Source of the DNA: Planctomycetaceae bacterium
Lineage (GTDB): Bacteria; Planctomycetota; Phycisphaerae; Phycisphaerales; UBA1924
DNA length: 32,576 nt
Assembly: GCA_021294835.1 (NCBI GenBank)
Contig: JAJTDF010000034.1
Coordinates: 1-32,576, forward strand
Direction of reading: 5' to 3'
Part shown: positions 1-8,148 of the stretch, piece by piece
Layout: every line of letters starts with the position of its first letter
How positions within the stretch are numbered: the first letter of the stretch is position 1
Notes under the pieces: model-generated
Seen by the model: only the letters and a program-made list of their open reading frames with translations
What the model was told of the DNA's origin: nothing
Databases searched by the model: none
Position numbers and translations under genes: made by a program

Positions 1-10
1 CCCCCCTCCA

Positions 11-62
11 TTTGACCATTTGACCATTTGACCATTTGCCAGTTTGACCATTTCTCCCCCCC
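11..62 (+). repeat. 8-bp tandem repeat (TTTGACCA) plus C tract
   Basis: Perfect copies of TTTGACCA lie at 11-18, 19-26 and 27-34. A degenerate copy (TTTGCCA) is at 35-41, another perfect copy at 43-50, and a partial copy (TTTC) at 51-54. A run of seven C follows at 56-62. The AT-rich unit stands out against the GC-rich surroundings. It lies about 60 bp before the mutL start and belongs to no coding frame. A similar element, in opposite orientation, closes the window at 32527-32576. Function is unknown. Confidence 0.85.
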
Positions 63-119
63 AGTACCATCCGCATCCCCACCCCCGCCCCCGCCATTCC
101 GACTGAACCCCTCCCCACC

Positions 120-2144
120 TTGGCTGACACCGACCGCCGCCCCATCCGGGTCATGCCCCCGCTGCTGGCCAACCAGATCGCCGCCGGCGAGGTCGTTGAA
201 CGCGCCGCCTCGGTGGTCAAAGAACTCGTCGAAAACAGTCTCGATGCCGGCGCCACCCGCATCACCGTCGAGCTCGAGCACGGCGGCATCGAACTGGTCC
301 GCATCTCCGATGACGGCGTCGGCATCCCCGAGGCCGAACTGGCCCTGGCCCTGGCCGCCCACGCCACAAGCAAACTCACCAGCGTCGAGGACCTCGACCG
401 CGTCGGCACCATGGGCTTCCGGGGCGAGGCCCTGGCCTCCATCACCTCCGTCTCCCGCATCACCATCCGCTCGCGCACGGCCCAGCAGCCGGCCGCTGCC
501 GAGATCGCCGCCGAGGGCGACGTGCTCCAGCCCGTCCGCCCCGCCTCCGGCCCGGTGGGCACATCGGTCACCGTCCGCAACCTCTTCTTCAACACCCCGG
601 CCCGCCGCAAGTTCCTCAAGACCCCCGCCACCGAGCAGGGCCGCTGCCTGGATGTCGTCCGCGAACTGGCCCTCGCCCACGCCCACGTTGGCTTCAAGGC
701 CATCACCGACGGCAAGGTGGTGCTCGACCTGCCCCCGCGGCACGATCCGCGCCAGCGCTGCCTCGCCGTGCTCGGTGAAGAGCTTGAAAGCGAACTGCTC
801 GAGGTCCACGCCGACGCCATCGACACCGCCAACCTGCTCACGCTCTGGGGGCTGATCGGCAAGCCCTCGCTGGCCCGCGCCACCGGCGCCGCCATGCACC
901 TGTTCGTCAACGGCCGCGCCGTGCGCGACCGCGTGATGCAGCACGCCGTCCGCGAGGCCTTCCGAGGCCTCATCGAGCCCGGCCGCTGGCCCACCGCCGT
1001 GCTGATGATCGACATTGATCCCGCCCGGGTGGACGTAAACGTGCACCCCGCCAAGGCCGAGGTCCGCTTCCGCGATTCCTCCGCCGTGCACCAGGCCCTG
1101 TTTCGGTCTGTCAAGAAGGCCCTGCAACTGGCCGACCTCACACCCACGCTGGGCGCCCCCGGCGGCACCGGCTTCGGGGGCGGACCCAGTTCGGTCTTCG
1201 GCGCCCGGGGCATTCTGCCGGCGGCCTCTCCGCCCCGCTTCGGGGCACCCCCCGCCGGCCTGTCCGCCTCATCCAGCGATTCGCCCACCCAGGCCGCCGC
1301 CCCGCGCGTCATCTCCGCGCAGGCCTTCGCCGACTACTTCCGCGCCGCCGCTGCCGACCCCGGCCAGGGCCGGCTGAGTTTCTCCGGCATCCGTGCCGCG
1401 GTCTCCGACATTCCGCTCCCCAGCACCGCGCCCACCGGCCCGCTCACAGCCCCGCCCGCCGCCGGCACCCCGCTGCTGCCCAGCGCTGCCTCGCCGCCCC
1501 TGCTGGCCGATCTCGCGCCCGTCTCGGGCGCATTGCAGATCCACAACGCCTTCCTGATCACCCAGGACGAACACGGCGTGGTCATCATCGATCAGCACGC
1601 CCTGCACGAGCGGGTCATGTTCGAGAAACTCCTCGCCCGCGTCTCCCGCGCCGCGCTCGAGTCGCAGCCCCTGCTCACGCCGGTGATCGTCAAGGCCGAC
1701 GCACGCCAGATCGAGGCCCTGGACGGCCTGCGCGACCTCTTCGCCCGCATCGGCATCACCGCCGAGCAGTTCTCCCCCCAGGCCGTCGCCATCCGCGCCT
1801 TCCCCACCTTCCTGTTTGAACGCAACGTCGAGCCCGGCGGCTTCCTCAGCGAACTGCTCGAGAAAGCCGCCGCCGAGCAGCTCGGCGTCAACCCCGCCGT
1901 CAACCCCAACCTCGGCCCGGCCAACGCCGACCAGGCCACCACCGAAGAGGCCCTCCGCGACGTACTGGACATGATGGCCTGCAAGGCCGCCGTCAAGGCC
2001 GGCGACCGCCTGACCGACCTGGAACTCGCCGAACTGCTGGCCATGCGCGAGTCCATCGAACGCGCCAGCAACTGCCCGCACGGCCGCCCCACCTCCATCC
2101 GCCTGACCATCCGCGACCTTGAACGCCTCTTCGGCCGAGGCTGA
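120..2144 (+). CDS. mutL: DNA mismatch repair protein MutL (endonuclease type)
   Basis: 674 aa. MutL is the GHKL ATPase that links mismatch recognition by MutS to strand removal. The N-terminal ATPase shows E35 and N39 in VVKELVENS, DDGVG at 64-68 and GFRGEAL at 99-105. A Pro/Ala-rich linker follows at about 350-460. The C-terminal dimerisation domain carries DQHALHERVMFE at 491-502, an exact match to the metal-binding DQHA(x)2E(x)4E endonuclease motif, plus ACKAAVKAG near 620 and CPHGRP at 652-657. This indicates a nicking MutL as in methyl-independent repair, unlike E. coli MutL. I chose the TTG at 120 because the conserved family start (PIRVMPPLLANQIAAGEVV) begins at residue 8, before the first ATG (153). 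No Shine-Dalgarno site is visible. The WYL regulator follows 58 bp later. Confidence 0.97.
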   Translation: MADTDRRPIRVMPPLLANQIAAGEVVERAASVVKELVENSLDAGATRITVELEHGGIELVRISDDGVGIPEAELALALAAHATSKLTSVEDLDRVGTMGFRGEALASITSVSRITIRSRTAQQPAAAEIAAEGDVLQPVRPASGPVGTSVTVRNLFFNTPARRKFLKTPATEQGRCLDVVRELALAHAHVGFKAITDGKVVLDLPPRHDPRQRCLAVLGEELESELLEVHADAIDTANLLTLWGLIGKPSLARATGAAMHLFVNGRAVRDRVMQHAVREAFRGLIEPGRWPTAVLMIDIDPARVDVNVHPAKAEVRFRDSSAVHQALFRSVKKALQLADLTPTLGAPGGTGFGGGPSSVFGARGILPAASPPRFGAPPAGLSASSSDSPTQAAAPRVISAQAFADYFRAAAADPGQGRLSFSGIRAAVSDIPLPSTAPTGPLTAPPAAGTPLLPSAASPPLLADLAPVSGALQIHNAFLITQDEHGVVIIDQHALHERVMFEKLLARVSRAALESQPLLTPVIVKADARQIEALDGLRDLFARIGITAEQFSPQAVAIRAFPTFLFERNVEPGGFLSELLEKAAAEQLGVNPAVNPNLGPANADQATTEEALRDVLDMMACKAAVKAGDRLTDLELAELLAMRESIERASNCPHGRPTSIRLTIRDLERLFGRG

Positions 2145-2202
2145 CCCGCCCGCCCTGTTCCCTCCACCAAACGCCCACTCGCCGCACACGCCCGCACCAC
2201 CC

Positions 2203-3216
2203 ATGAGCAAGCCCCTCACCAGCGACGGCCCCACCTCCGACGCCATCAGCCGGGTCGGACGCTTCCTCAAGATCATCACCCTCGTGCAATCGCGGCCCGA
2301 CGTCACCGTCGCCGACCTGGCCTCCGCCTGCGCCGTCACCGAGCGCACCATCCACCGCGACCTGGAAGAGATGGTCCGGGGCGGCGTGCCGATTGCCTTT
2401 GACCACAATGCCAAGGGCTACCGCATCCAGGCCGACTTCTTCCTGCCCCCCGTCCAGCTCACCCACGAGGAGGCCCTGGCCCTGGTCGTCCTCGCCGGCG
2501 AGCTCGCCCGCGCCGAGCAGTTCGAGAACCTCGGCGCCGCCCTTCGCGCCCTGTCCAAGGTACAGGCCGGGCTCCCCGCCGCCGTCCGCGACGAGGTCGC
2601 CCGCATCTCCAACAACGTCGCCATCCGCACCGGCCCCGCCGCCGACGCCTCCCAGGCCTCCGACGTCTACCGCACCCTGCAGGCCGCCATCGCGCAGCGG
2701 CAAGCCGTCCTCTGCGGGTACGAGTCCCGCTCCGGCGAGTCCGAACCGTTCACCTTCCACCCCTATGTGCTGATCTTCAACCAGCGTGCCTGGTACACCA
2801 TCGGCCACCACTCCCGCCACAACACCATCCGCCAGCTCAAGCTCACCCGCTTCACCTCCGTCAAGCCCACCACCGAGCCGTTCGAGATCCCCGCCAACTT
2901 CTCCGTCGACGCCTTCCTGGGCAACGCCTGGTCGTTCATCCGGGGCGAGACCGACTACGACATCCGCATCCGCTTTGACCCATCCTTCGGCCGGGGCATC
3001 GCTGAGACCCGCTGGCACAAGACCGCCGAGACCATCGAGAACCCCGACGGCACCGTGGACTTCACCTGCCGCGTCGCCGGCCTGGATGAGATCAAGTGGT
3101 GGGTCCTCGCCCAAGGCCCGCACGCCACCGTCATCTCCCCACCCGCCCTGGCTGAAGAGGTCCGCCGCCTGGCCGTGCAGACCGCCGCCAAGTACCCCGG
3201 CGGCTTCACGCTCTGA
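2203..3216 (+). CDS. WYL-domain transcriptional regulator (HTH-WYL-WCX)
   Basis: 337 aa from the ATG at 2203. The frame is open further upstream into mutL, but that part is low-complexity Pro/Ala. An N-terminal DeoR-type winged helix lies at about residues 18-75, with the recognition helix in CAVTERTIHRDLEEM. The WYL ligand-binding domain is at about 155-225 and contains FHPYVLIFNQRAWYTIGH (186-203). A WCX-type C-terminal extension is at 250-330. Members of this family usually sense nucleic acid or nucleotide signals and often answer DNA damage, but the target here cannot be read from sequence. It lies 58 bp downstream of mutL on the same strand and may be co-transcribed with it. No clear ribosome-binding site is seen. 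Confidence 0.88.
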   Translation: MSKPLTSDGPTSDAISRVGRFLKIITLVQSRPDVTVADLASACAVTERTIHRDLEEMVRGGVPIAFDHNAKGYRIQADFFLPPVQLTHEEALALVVLAGELARAEQFENLGAALRALSKVQAGLPAAVRDEVARISNNVAIRTGPAADASQASDVYRTLQAAIAQRQAVLCGYESRSGESEPFTFHPYVLIFNQRAWYTIGHHSRHNTIRQLKLTRFTSVKPTTEPFEIPANFSVDAFLGNAWSFIRGETDYDIRIRFDPSFGRGIAETRWHKTAETIENPDGTVDFTCRVAGLDEIKWWVLAQGPHATVISPPALAEEVRRLAVQTAAKYPGGFTL

Positions 3217-3297
3217 ACCGGACCGGCCGGCCCGTCATCCGTACCGCACCCAAACACAACCGCCGACCATGCCAACCCACCAGCCGAACTCCCGCAC

Positions 3298-3326
3298 TTT
3301 CACCAAACAGCCTGCGCGCCTAAACT
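3298..3326 (+). promoter_or_regulatory. Putative promoter of the TPR/alpha-CTD gene
   Basis: TTTCAC (3298-3303), 17 bp, then TAAACT (3321-3326). The -10 is a fair sigma-70 match and the -35 is weak. It lies about 104 bp before the ATG at 3430, in the 213-bp gap after the WYL gene. Confidence 0.4.
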
Positions 3327-3429
3327 TGTCCCCTGCTGCGAATCTCCCTGCCTGAGGGCTTCCCAGGCCGGTTCTCGTGCCGGACGCACGGTGCTTCGCA
3401 TGACGGTTGGCCAACTCCCGGAGTCTGCA

Positions 3430-4371
3430 ATGTCCACGGCGACCAGCTCGCTCGACGCGGTGATCGGTGGTGATGAAGTTCGGCGTGACGCCCAGAAGGC
3501 CAAGGCCCTGGCCGCCCAGGCCGAGAAGGCCATGGCCGAAGGCAACACCGAGGCCGCGGTCGACTTCTACCGCCACGCCGTGGAAGCCGATTCCTCCGAC
3601 GTCGCCCTGCTCTTCCAGGCAGCCTTCCGCTTCGATCTGGCCGGCGAGGAGAACCTCGCCCTCGAGACGTACAAAAAGGCTTACGCCCAGGGCCCGGCGC
3701 CCATCAACCTGCTGCTGAACTTGGCCGTCATGCACGAGGACGCCGGCGACTACGCCATGGCCGAGCGGCTGCTCAAGCAGATTCTCGATACCGATCCCAA
3801 CCACGCCCGCGCCAAGCTCTACATGAAGGACGTGCTCGCCTCCAAGGGCGAGAAGATCGAGGACGACCTGGAGAAGGACAAGTTCAAGCGCAACGCGCTG
3901 CTGGACACCCCGGTCACCGACTTCGAGCTCTCCGTCCGGGCCCGTACCTGCCTGAAGAAGATGAACATCCGCACCCTGGGCGACCTGGTTCGCGCCACCG
4001 AGGCGGAGCTCCTCTCCTACAAGAACTTCGGCGAGAACTCCCTGGCCGAAATCCGCCAGATGCTCGCCGCCAAGGGCCTGCGCCTGGGCCAGGGCCGCGA
4101 CGAGGCCCACCGCGTCGCCCGCAAGCAGATGATCGACCAGTTCAAGGGCACCAACCAGGAGGCCATCCTGGGCAAGGGCGTCAGCGAGCTGAACCTCTCG
4201 GTTCGCGCCCGCCGCGCCCTGCAGCTGCTCTCCATCCAGACCCTCGGCGACCTCATCTCCCACACCGAGGCCGAACTGCTCGGCGTCAAGAACTTCGGCG
4301 CCACCTCGCTCACCGAGCTGCGCAACAAGCTGGCCGAGTACGGCCTCTCGCTCCGCAAGATCGACGCCTGA
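3430..4371 (+). CDS. TPR protein with two RNA polymerase alpha-CTD-like domains
   Basis: 313 aa. An N-terminal helical region with TPR-like repeats spans about 20-140 (e.g. AAFRFDLAGEENLALETYKKAY, read as two helices, then LLLNLAVMHEDAGDYAMAERLL). Two copies of an RNA polymerase alpha C-terminal domain follow, at about 158-218 and 250-310. The first resembles the E. coli alpha-CTD closely (ELSVRARTCLKKMNIRTLG). It keeps the equivalents of R265, C269, K271, G296 and S299, which contact UP-element DNA; N268 is Thr. The second keeps R265 but is more divergent. It has no alpha N-terminal assembly domain, so it is not RpoA. By inference it is a transcription regulator or polymerase-associated factor. 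The start at ATG 3430 is favoured by GGAG 6 nt upstream (3420-3423); GTG 3391 and ATG 3400 are alternatives. It ends at a hairpin terminator. Confidence 0.85.
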   Translation: MSTATSSLDAVIGGDEVRRDAQKAKALAAQAEKAMAEGNTEAAVDFYRHAVEADSSDVALLFQAAFRFDLAGEENLALETYKKAYAQGPAPINLLLNLAVMHEDAGDYAMAERLLKQILDTDPNHARAKLYMKDVLASKGEKIEDDLEKDKFKRNALLDTPVTDFELSVRARTCLKKMNIRTLGDLVRATEAELLSYKNFGENSLAEIRQMLAAKGLRLGQGRDEAHRVARKQMIDQFKGTNQEAILGKGVSELNLSVRARRALQLLSIQTLGDLISHTEAELLGVKNFGATSLTELRNKLAEYGLSLRKIDA

Positions 4372-4432
4372 GCCCCCCAGCCAGCCCCGACGGGCCCCGG
4401 CCGCACCCCAACCTGCCGCACACGCCAACCCC

Positions 4433-4471
4433 AAGGGCCGCGCCTCACACAGGCCGCGGCCCTTGTTCTTT
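4433..4471 (+). terminator. Hairpin terminator between convergent genes
   Basis: AAGGGCCGCG (4433-4442) pairs perfectly with CGCGGCCCTT (4455-4464) around a 12-nt loop, followed by GTTCTTT. The T tract serves the rightward TPR/alpha-CTD gene. The loop contains the stop codon of the leftward BFD gene (4445-4447), and the right arm encodes its last residues. Confidence 0.75.
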
Positions 4472-4822
4472 CCCATCCGCCCCGACCCCATCCGGCCCGC
4501 CCTCGTCCCCGGCCGCCCCCGCTCCCGGCTCCTCTTCCCCGGTCGCCCGCCGCACCACATCCGGGTCCCGCACCTGGCTGCTGCGGTAGACCAGCCGCGT
4601 CCGGGCGTACTCCTCCGGGCTGACCTTCAGGTCCACCGGCTTGCCCTCGACATGGCAGTCGTGCAGGTGCCTCAGGAACGGCACGCACCAGCCGCACCCG
4701 GTGCCGGCACCCAGACACTCGCTGATCAGCGAGGCCACCGGCGGGTTCTCCCGCTGCAGGAACGCCCGCACCTTCCGCAGGGAAACGTGGAAGCACAGGC
4801 ACACTTCGTCGTCGGGGTTCAT
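4445..4822 (-). CDS. Small BFD-type [2Fe-2S]-binding protein
   Basis: 125 aa. Four cysteines fit the bacterioferritin-associated ferredoxin (BFD) fold: C8-x-C10 near the start (EVCLCFHVS), then C43-x2-C46 (TGCGWCVPF), with 32 residues between the pairs. The BFD fold binds a [2Fe-2S] cluster. In E. coli Bfd it helps release iron from bacterioferritin, and as a domain it occurs in other redox enzymes. The protein is longer than E. coli Bfd (about 64 aa). The extra C-terminal part (about 65-125) is charged and ends in a low-complexity Gly/Ala/Asp tail. No bacterioferritin gene is nearby, so the partner is unknown. It diverges from murE (90-bp gap) and converges on the TPR/alpha-CTD gene. The start is the ATG at 4822, preceded by a GGGGGAG stretch. 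Confidence 0.8.
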   Translation of the reverse strand: MNPDDEVCLCFHVSLRKVRAFLQRENPPVASLISECLGAGTGCGWCVPFLRHLHDCHVEGKPVDLKVSPEEYARTRLVYRSSQVRDPDVVRRATGEEEPGAGAAGDEGGPDGVGADGKEQGPRPV

Positions 4823-4874
4823 GGCTCCCCCATCATTCGTGCCCCCGGGCCCTCGACGGCGCTGCCCGCCCAGA

Positions 4875-4907
4875 TACACTCCGGCGCAATCACCCCCTGC
4901 TCTGGAG
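4875..4907 (+). promoter_or_regulatory. Putative murE -10 box and ribosome-binding site
   Basis: TACACT at 4875-4880 is a plausible -10 box. GGAG at 4904-4907 sits 5 nt before the murE ATG (4913), which decides the start within a frame open much further upstream. No clear -35 is visible. Confidence 0.45.
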
Positions 4908-4912
4908 CGGTC

Positions 4913-6571
4913 ATGGACTTGGACACGCTCATCTCCGGATTGGACATCCGACGCTCGGCCCCGCCCGGCGCCCACGGTGTCGCTCCGCCGGTCCGCATCT
5001 GCGACATCACCGAGGACTCCCGCTCGGTCATGCCCGGCTCGCTGTTCGTCGCCCGCAAGGGCGACAAGTTCGACGGCCGCGCGTACGCCCCGGCCGCCGT
5101 CGCCGCCGGAGCCGTCGCCGTGCTGGTCGAGGCCCCGCCGGCCGCCGCCGGCACCCTGCCGCTGGCCCTGCCGCCCGGCGGCACCCTGCTGCTCACGCCC
5201 GACATCTCGCTGGCCACCGCCCGTCTGGCCGAACGCTTCTATGGTGAGCCCAGCTCGCGTCTGACCCTCTGCGGGGTCACCGGCACCAACGGCAAGACCA
5301 CCATCACCTTCCTGATCCACCAGTTGCTCAACGCCGCCCACCGCCGCTGCGGGCTGATGGGCACCGTGCTGATCGACGACGGCTCAGAGATCGCCCCCGC
5401 CAGCCTGACCACCGCGCCCAGCCTGGAGATCAGCCGCACGCTGGCCCGCATGCTCGAGTGCGGCTGCACCGCCGCCGCCATCGAGGCCTCCAGCCACGCC
5501 CTGCACCAGCGCCGCGTCGGCGCCTTGCGGTTCCAGACCGCCGTCTTCACCAACCTCACGCACGACCATCTGGACTATCACGGCACGATGGAGAACTACG
5601 CCGCCGCCAAGGCGATGCTGTTCTCCGATCTGTCGCCCGACGCCGTCGCGGTCATCAACGCCGACGACCCGTGGGCCGCCCGCATGGTCCGCGACTGCCG
5701 CGCCAAGATCGTCCGCTGCTCGCTGCGGTCTCGCCCCAGCACCGGCGCCCCCGCGCCCGACTGGCACGCCGCCGTCCTCTCCGCCGACGCCCGCCGCACC
5801 GTCGTGCAGATCCAAGGGCCGTTCCCCACGCCCTGGCGCCTCACCCTCCCGCTGATCGGCGAGCACAACGTCTACAACGCCCTGCAGGCCGCCGCCGCCG
5901 CCCACGCCATGGGCCTGGCCCCCGAGGCCGTCGCCGCCGGTCTGGAGAAGGTCTCCGCCCCGCCCGGACGGCTCGAGCCCGTCACCACCCCGGCCTCGCC
6001 CCTGGCCTGCTACGTGGACTACGCCCACACCGACGATGCGCTGGGCCGCGTGATCAAGGTCCTTCGCACCGCGCTGCGTCAGGCCGCCGCCGGCGCTCAG
6101 CCCGGCGAGGGCGGTACGCCCGGGCGGCTGACGGTCGTCTTCGGCTGCGGGGGCGACCGGGACCGCACCAAGCGGCCCAAGATGGGCGCTCTGGCCGCCG
6201 AAGGGGCCGACCGCGTGATCGTCACCAGCGACAACCCGCGCACCGAAGACCCCCGCGTCATCCTCGAGCAGATCCTCGCCGGCGTGCCCGCCTCCCAGCG
6301 GCACAAGGTCACCGTTGAGCCCGACCGTGCCGCCGCCATCGCCCTGGCCGTCGCCGAGGCCAAGCCCGGCGACGCCCTGCTGATCGCCGGCAAGGGACAC
6401 GAGGACTACCAGATTCTCCCCGACGGCAGCGGCGGGGTAACCAAGATCCACTTCGACGACCGCGAGCACGCCCGCGCCGCCCTGGCGGCCCGGGGCATCC
6501 CCGTCACCTCGCCGGCCCTCGGGCCGGTGAGCGTGCCCCGGCATGCGCCCGCCAGAAAGGACCCGGCTTGA
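4913..6571 (+). CDS. murE: UDP-MurNAc-L-Ala-D-Glu:meso-diaminopimelate ligase
   Basis: 552 aa. It adds the third stem-peptide residue to the cytoplasmic peptidoglycan precursor, using ATP. The substrate-binding N-domain (about 25-110) is followed by the ATP loop GTNGKT (124-129), the substrate motif TNLTHDHLDYHGT and the carbamylated lysine K233 in AAKAMLF. The C-terminal domain contains FGCGGDRDRTKRPKMG (410-425), DNPR at 440-443 and GKGHE at 493-497. DNPR selects meso-DAP rather than L-lysine. Length is slightly above the usual 490-500 aa because of a short Gly/Pro insert (about 391-404) and a C-terminal tail. The stop overlaps the murF start in TTGA. Confidence 0.97.
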   Translation: MDLDTLISGLDIRRSAPPGAHGVAPPVRICDITEDSRSVMPGSLFVARKGDKFDGRAYAPAAVAAGAVAVLVEAPPAAAGTLPLALPPGGTLLLTPDISLATARLAERFYGEPSSRLTLCGVTGTNGKTTITFLIHQLLNAAHRRCGLMGTVLIDDGSEIAPASLTTAPSLEISRTLARMLECGCTAAAIEASSHALHQRRVGALRFQTAVFTNLTHDHLDYHGTMENYAAAKAMLFSDLSPDAVAVINADDPWAARMVRDCRAKIVRCSLRSRPSTGAPAPDWHAAVLSADARRTVVQIQGPFPTPWRLTLPLIGEHNVYNALQAAAAAHAMGLAPEAVAAGLEKVSAPPGRLEPVTTPASPLACYVDYAHTDDALGRVIKVLRTALRQAAAGAQPGEGGTPGRLTVVFGCGGDRDRTKRPKMGALAAEGADRVIVTSDNPRTEDPRVILEQILAGVPASQRHKVTVEPDRAAAIALAVAEAKPGDALLIAGKGHEDYQILPDGSGGVTKIHFDDREHARAALAARGIPVTSPALGPVSVPRHAPARKDPA

Positions 6572-8148
6572 GCTTCATGACCGTTGAACAGGTGCGGGCC
6601 GCGTGCCCGGCCCCGGTGTGGCTGGCCCGCCCGACCGACACGCAGCCGTCGGCAGTCAACCTGACCGCGCTGACCATCGACAGCCGCGCCATCGAGCCCG
6701 GGCAGGTCTTCCTGGCCCTCAAGGGCGACCGCTTCGACGGGCACGACTTTCTCACCCAGGCCGCCGGCGCCGGGGCCGCCCTGCTGATCATCGACCGCGA
6801 CCTGCCCGCCGCCCGGCTGGCGGAACTGAGCGCCGCCGCGGAAAACTCCGGCCGCAAGGGCGGGCTGTGGGTGCTCCGCGTGCAGGACACCCGCAAGGCC
6901 CTGGGCCGGATCGCCGCCGCCTGGCGCACGCTGCTGGGGGCGGGCGGGGCCAAGGTCATCGCGGTGTGCGGGTCCAACGGCAAGACCACCACCGTGCGGC
7001 TGATCGACGCGGTGCTGGGCGCCACGCTCTCGGGCGTCGCCAGCGAGAAGTCCTTCAACAACGACATCGGCGTGCCGCTGACGCTGCTGCGGGCCCGGCC
7101 CGGGCACCAGTACATCATCTGCGAGGTGGGCACCAACCACCCCGGCGAAATCGCCGCCCTGGGATCGCTGTGCTCGCCCGACATCGCGGTGATCACGTCC
7201 ATCGGACGCGAACACCTGGAGTTCCTGGGCGATCTGGCCGGCGTGGCCCGCGAGGAGGCGGCCATCCTCACGGCGCTGCGGCCCGGCGGCGTCGGCATCG
7301 TCACCGCGGACTCCCCGCACCTGCGCGACCTGCTCAAGCCGGCGCCCTCGGTGATCACCTTCGGCCAGGCCCCGGACGCCGACCTGCGGCTGACCGACTT
7401 CTCGCACACGCTCATCGCCGACCAGCCGGCGATCCGCCTGAGCCACAACGGCCACCCGCAGGCGTTCATCGTGCCGCTGGTGGGGCGGCACAACGCCTCC
7501 AACGCGCTGGCGGCCATCGCCGTGGGCCGCCGCTTCGGGCTGTCCGACAAGGTCATCGCCGAGGGGCTGCTGTGCTGCCGCCCGCCGGAGATGCGCTGGC
7601 AGGCGCACGACCTGGACGGCGGCCTGTGGGTGGTCAACGACGCGTACAACGCCAACCCCGATTCGGTGCTGGCCTCGCTGGGCACCTTCGCCGAAGTGTT
7701 CCCGGCGGTGATGCCCGCATCCGGTTGCAACGGCGGCAGTACCCGTCGCCGCGTCGCGGTGCTGGCCGACATGTTCGAACTGGGCTCCGCCGCCGCCGCC
7801 GGCCACCGCGACGTGGGCCTGACCGCCGCCTCGGTGCTGACCGCCGCGGGTGACCATCTGGTCTTCGTGGGCGAGCAGTCGGGCACGGGCGCGCAGGCGG
7901 CCGTCGCCGCCGGGCACCAGCGGGTGCGGCACGTGCCCCGCTGGGATGCACAGGCCACTGAAGCGCTGGCCGACGAGCTGCTGCACCTGGCCTCATCCGG
8001 GCCGACGGTCGTGCTGCTCAAGGGCTCGCGCCGCATGGGGCTGGAGAAACTGCTGAACATCCTCACCGCCCGTCGCCCCCGCGTGAGCGCAGGCGGTCCT
8101 GTTCCTTCCACCCGAACCCCCGAGGCTCTGCGTGTTCACCCTGTTTGA
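6568..8148 (+). CDS. murF: UDP-MurNAc-tripeptide:D-Ala-D-Ala ligase
   Basis: 526 aa. It joins D-Ala-D-Ala to the UDP-MurNAc-tripeptide, the last cytoplasmic amino-acid addition. Motifs are GSNGKT (135-140), the substrate region EVGTNHPGEIA (186-196), TSIGREHLEFLG, NDAYNANPDS (357-366) and LKGSRRMGLEK (484-494). The TTG at 6568 is chosen because AGAAAGGA (6554-6561) lies 6 nt before it and it forms a 4-nt TTGA overlap with the murE stop, suggesting translational coupling. ATG 6577 is an alternative. A short tail after residue 500 overlaps the mraY start by 17 nt. Confidence 0.96.
   Translation: MSFMTVEQVRAACPAPVWLARPTDTQPSAVNLTALTIDSRAIEPGQVFLALKGDRFDGHDFLTQAAGAGAALLIIDRDLPAARLAELSAAAENSGRKGGLWVLRVQDTRKALGRIAAAWRTLLGAGGAKVIAVCGSNGKTTTVRLIDAVLGATLSGVASEKSFNNDIGVPLTLLRARPGHQYIICEVGTNHPGEIAALGSLCSPDIAVITSIGREHLEFLGDLAGVAREEAAILTALRPGGVGIVTADSPHLRDLLKPAPSVITFGQAPDADLRLTDFSHTLIADQPAIRLSHNGHPQAFIVPLVGRHNASNALAAIAVGRRFGLSDKVIAEGLLCCRPPEMRWQAHDLDGGLWVVNDAYNANPDSVLASLGTFAEVFPAVMPASGCNGGSTRRRVAVLADMFELGSAAAAGHRDVGLTAASVLTAAGDHLVFVGEQSGTGAQAAVAAGHQRVRHVPRWDAQATEALADELLHLASSGPTVVLLKGSRRMGLEKLLNILTARRPRVSAGGPVPSTRTPEALRVHPV

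Noticed and set aside
2119-2202. 28-residue upstream extension of the WYL regulator overlapping mutL
   Set aside because: Low-complexity Pro/Ala residues before the expected HTH start; the ATG at 2203 gives a normal N-terminus.
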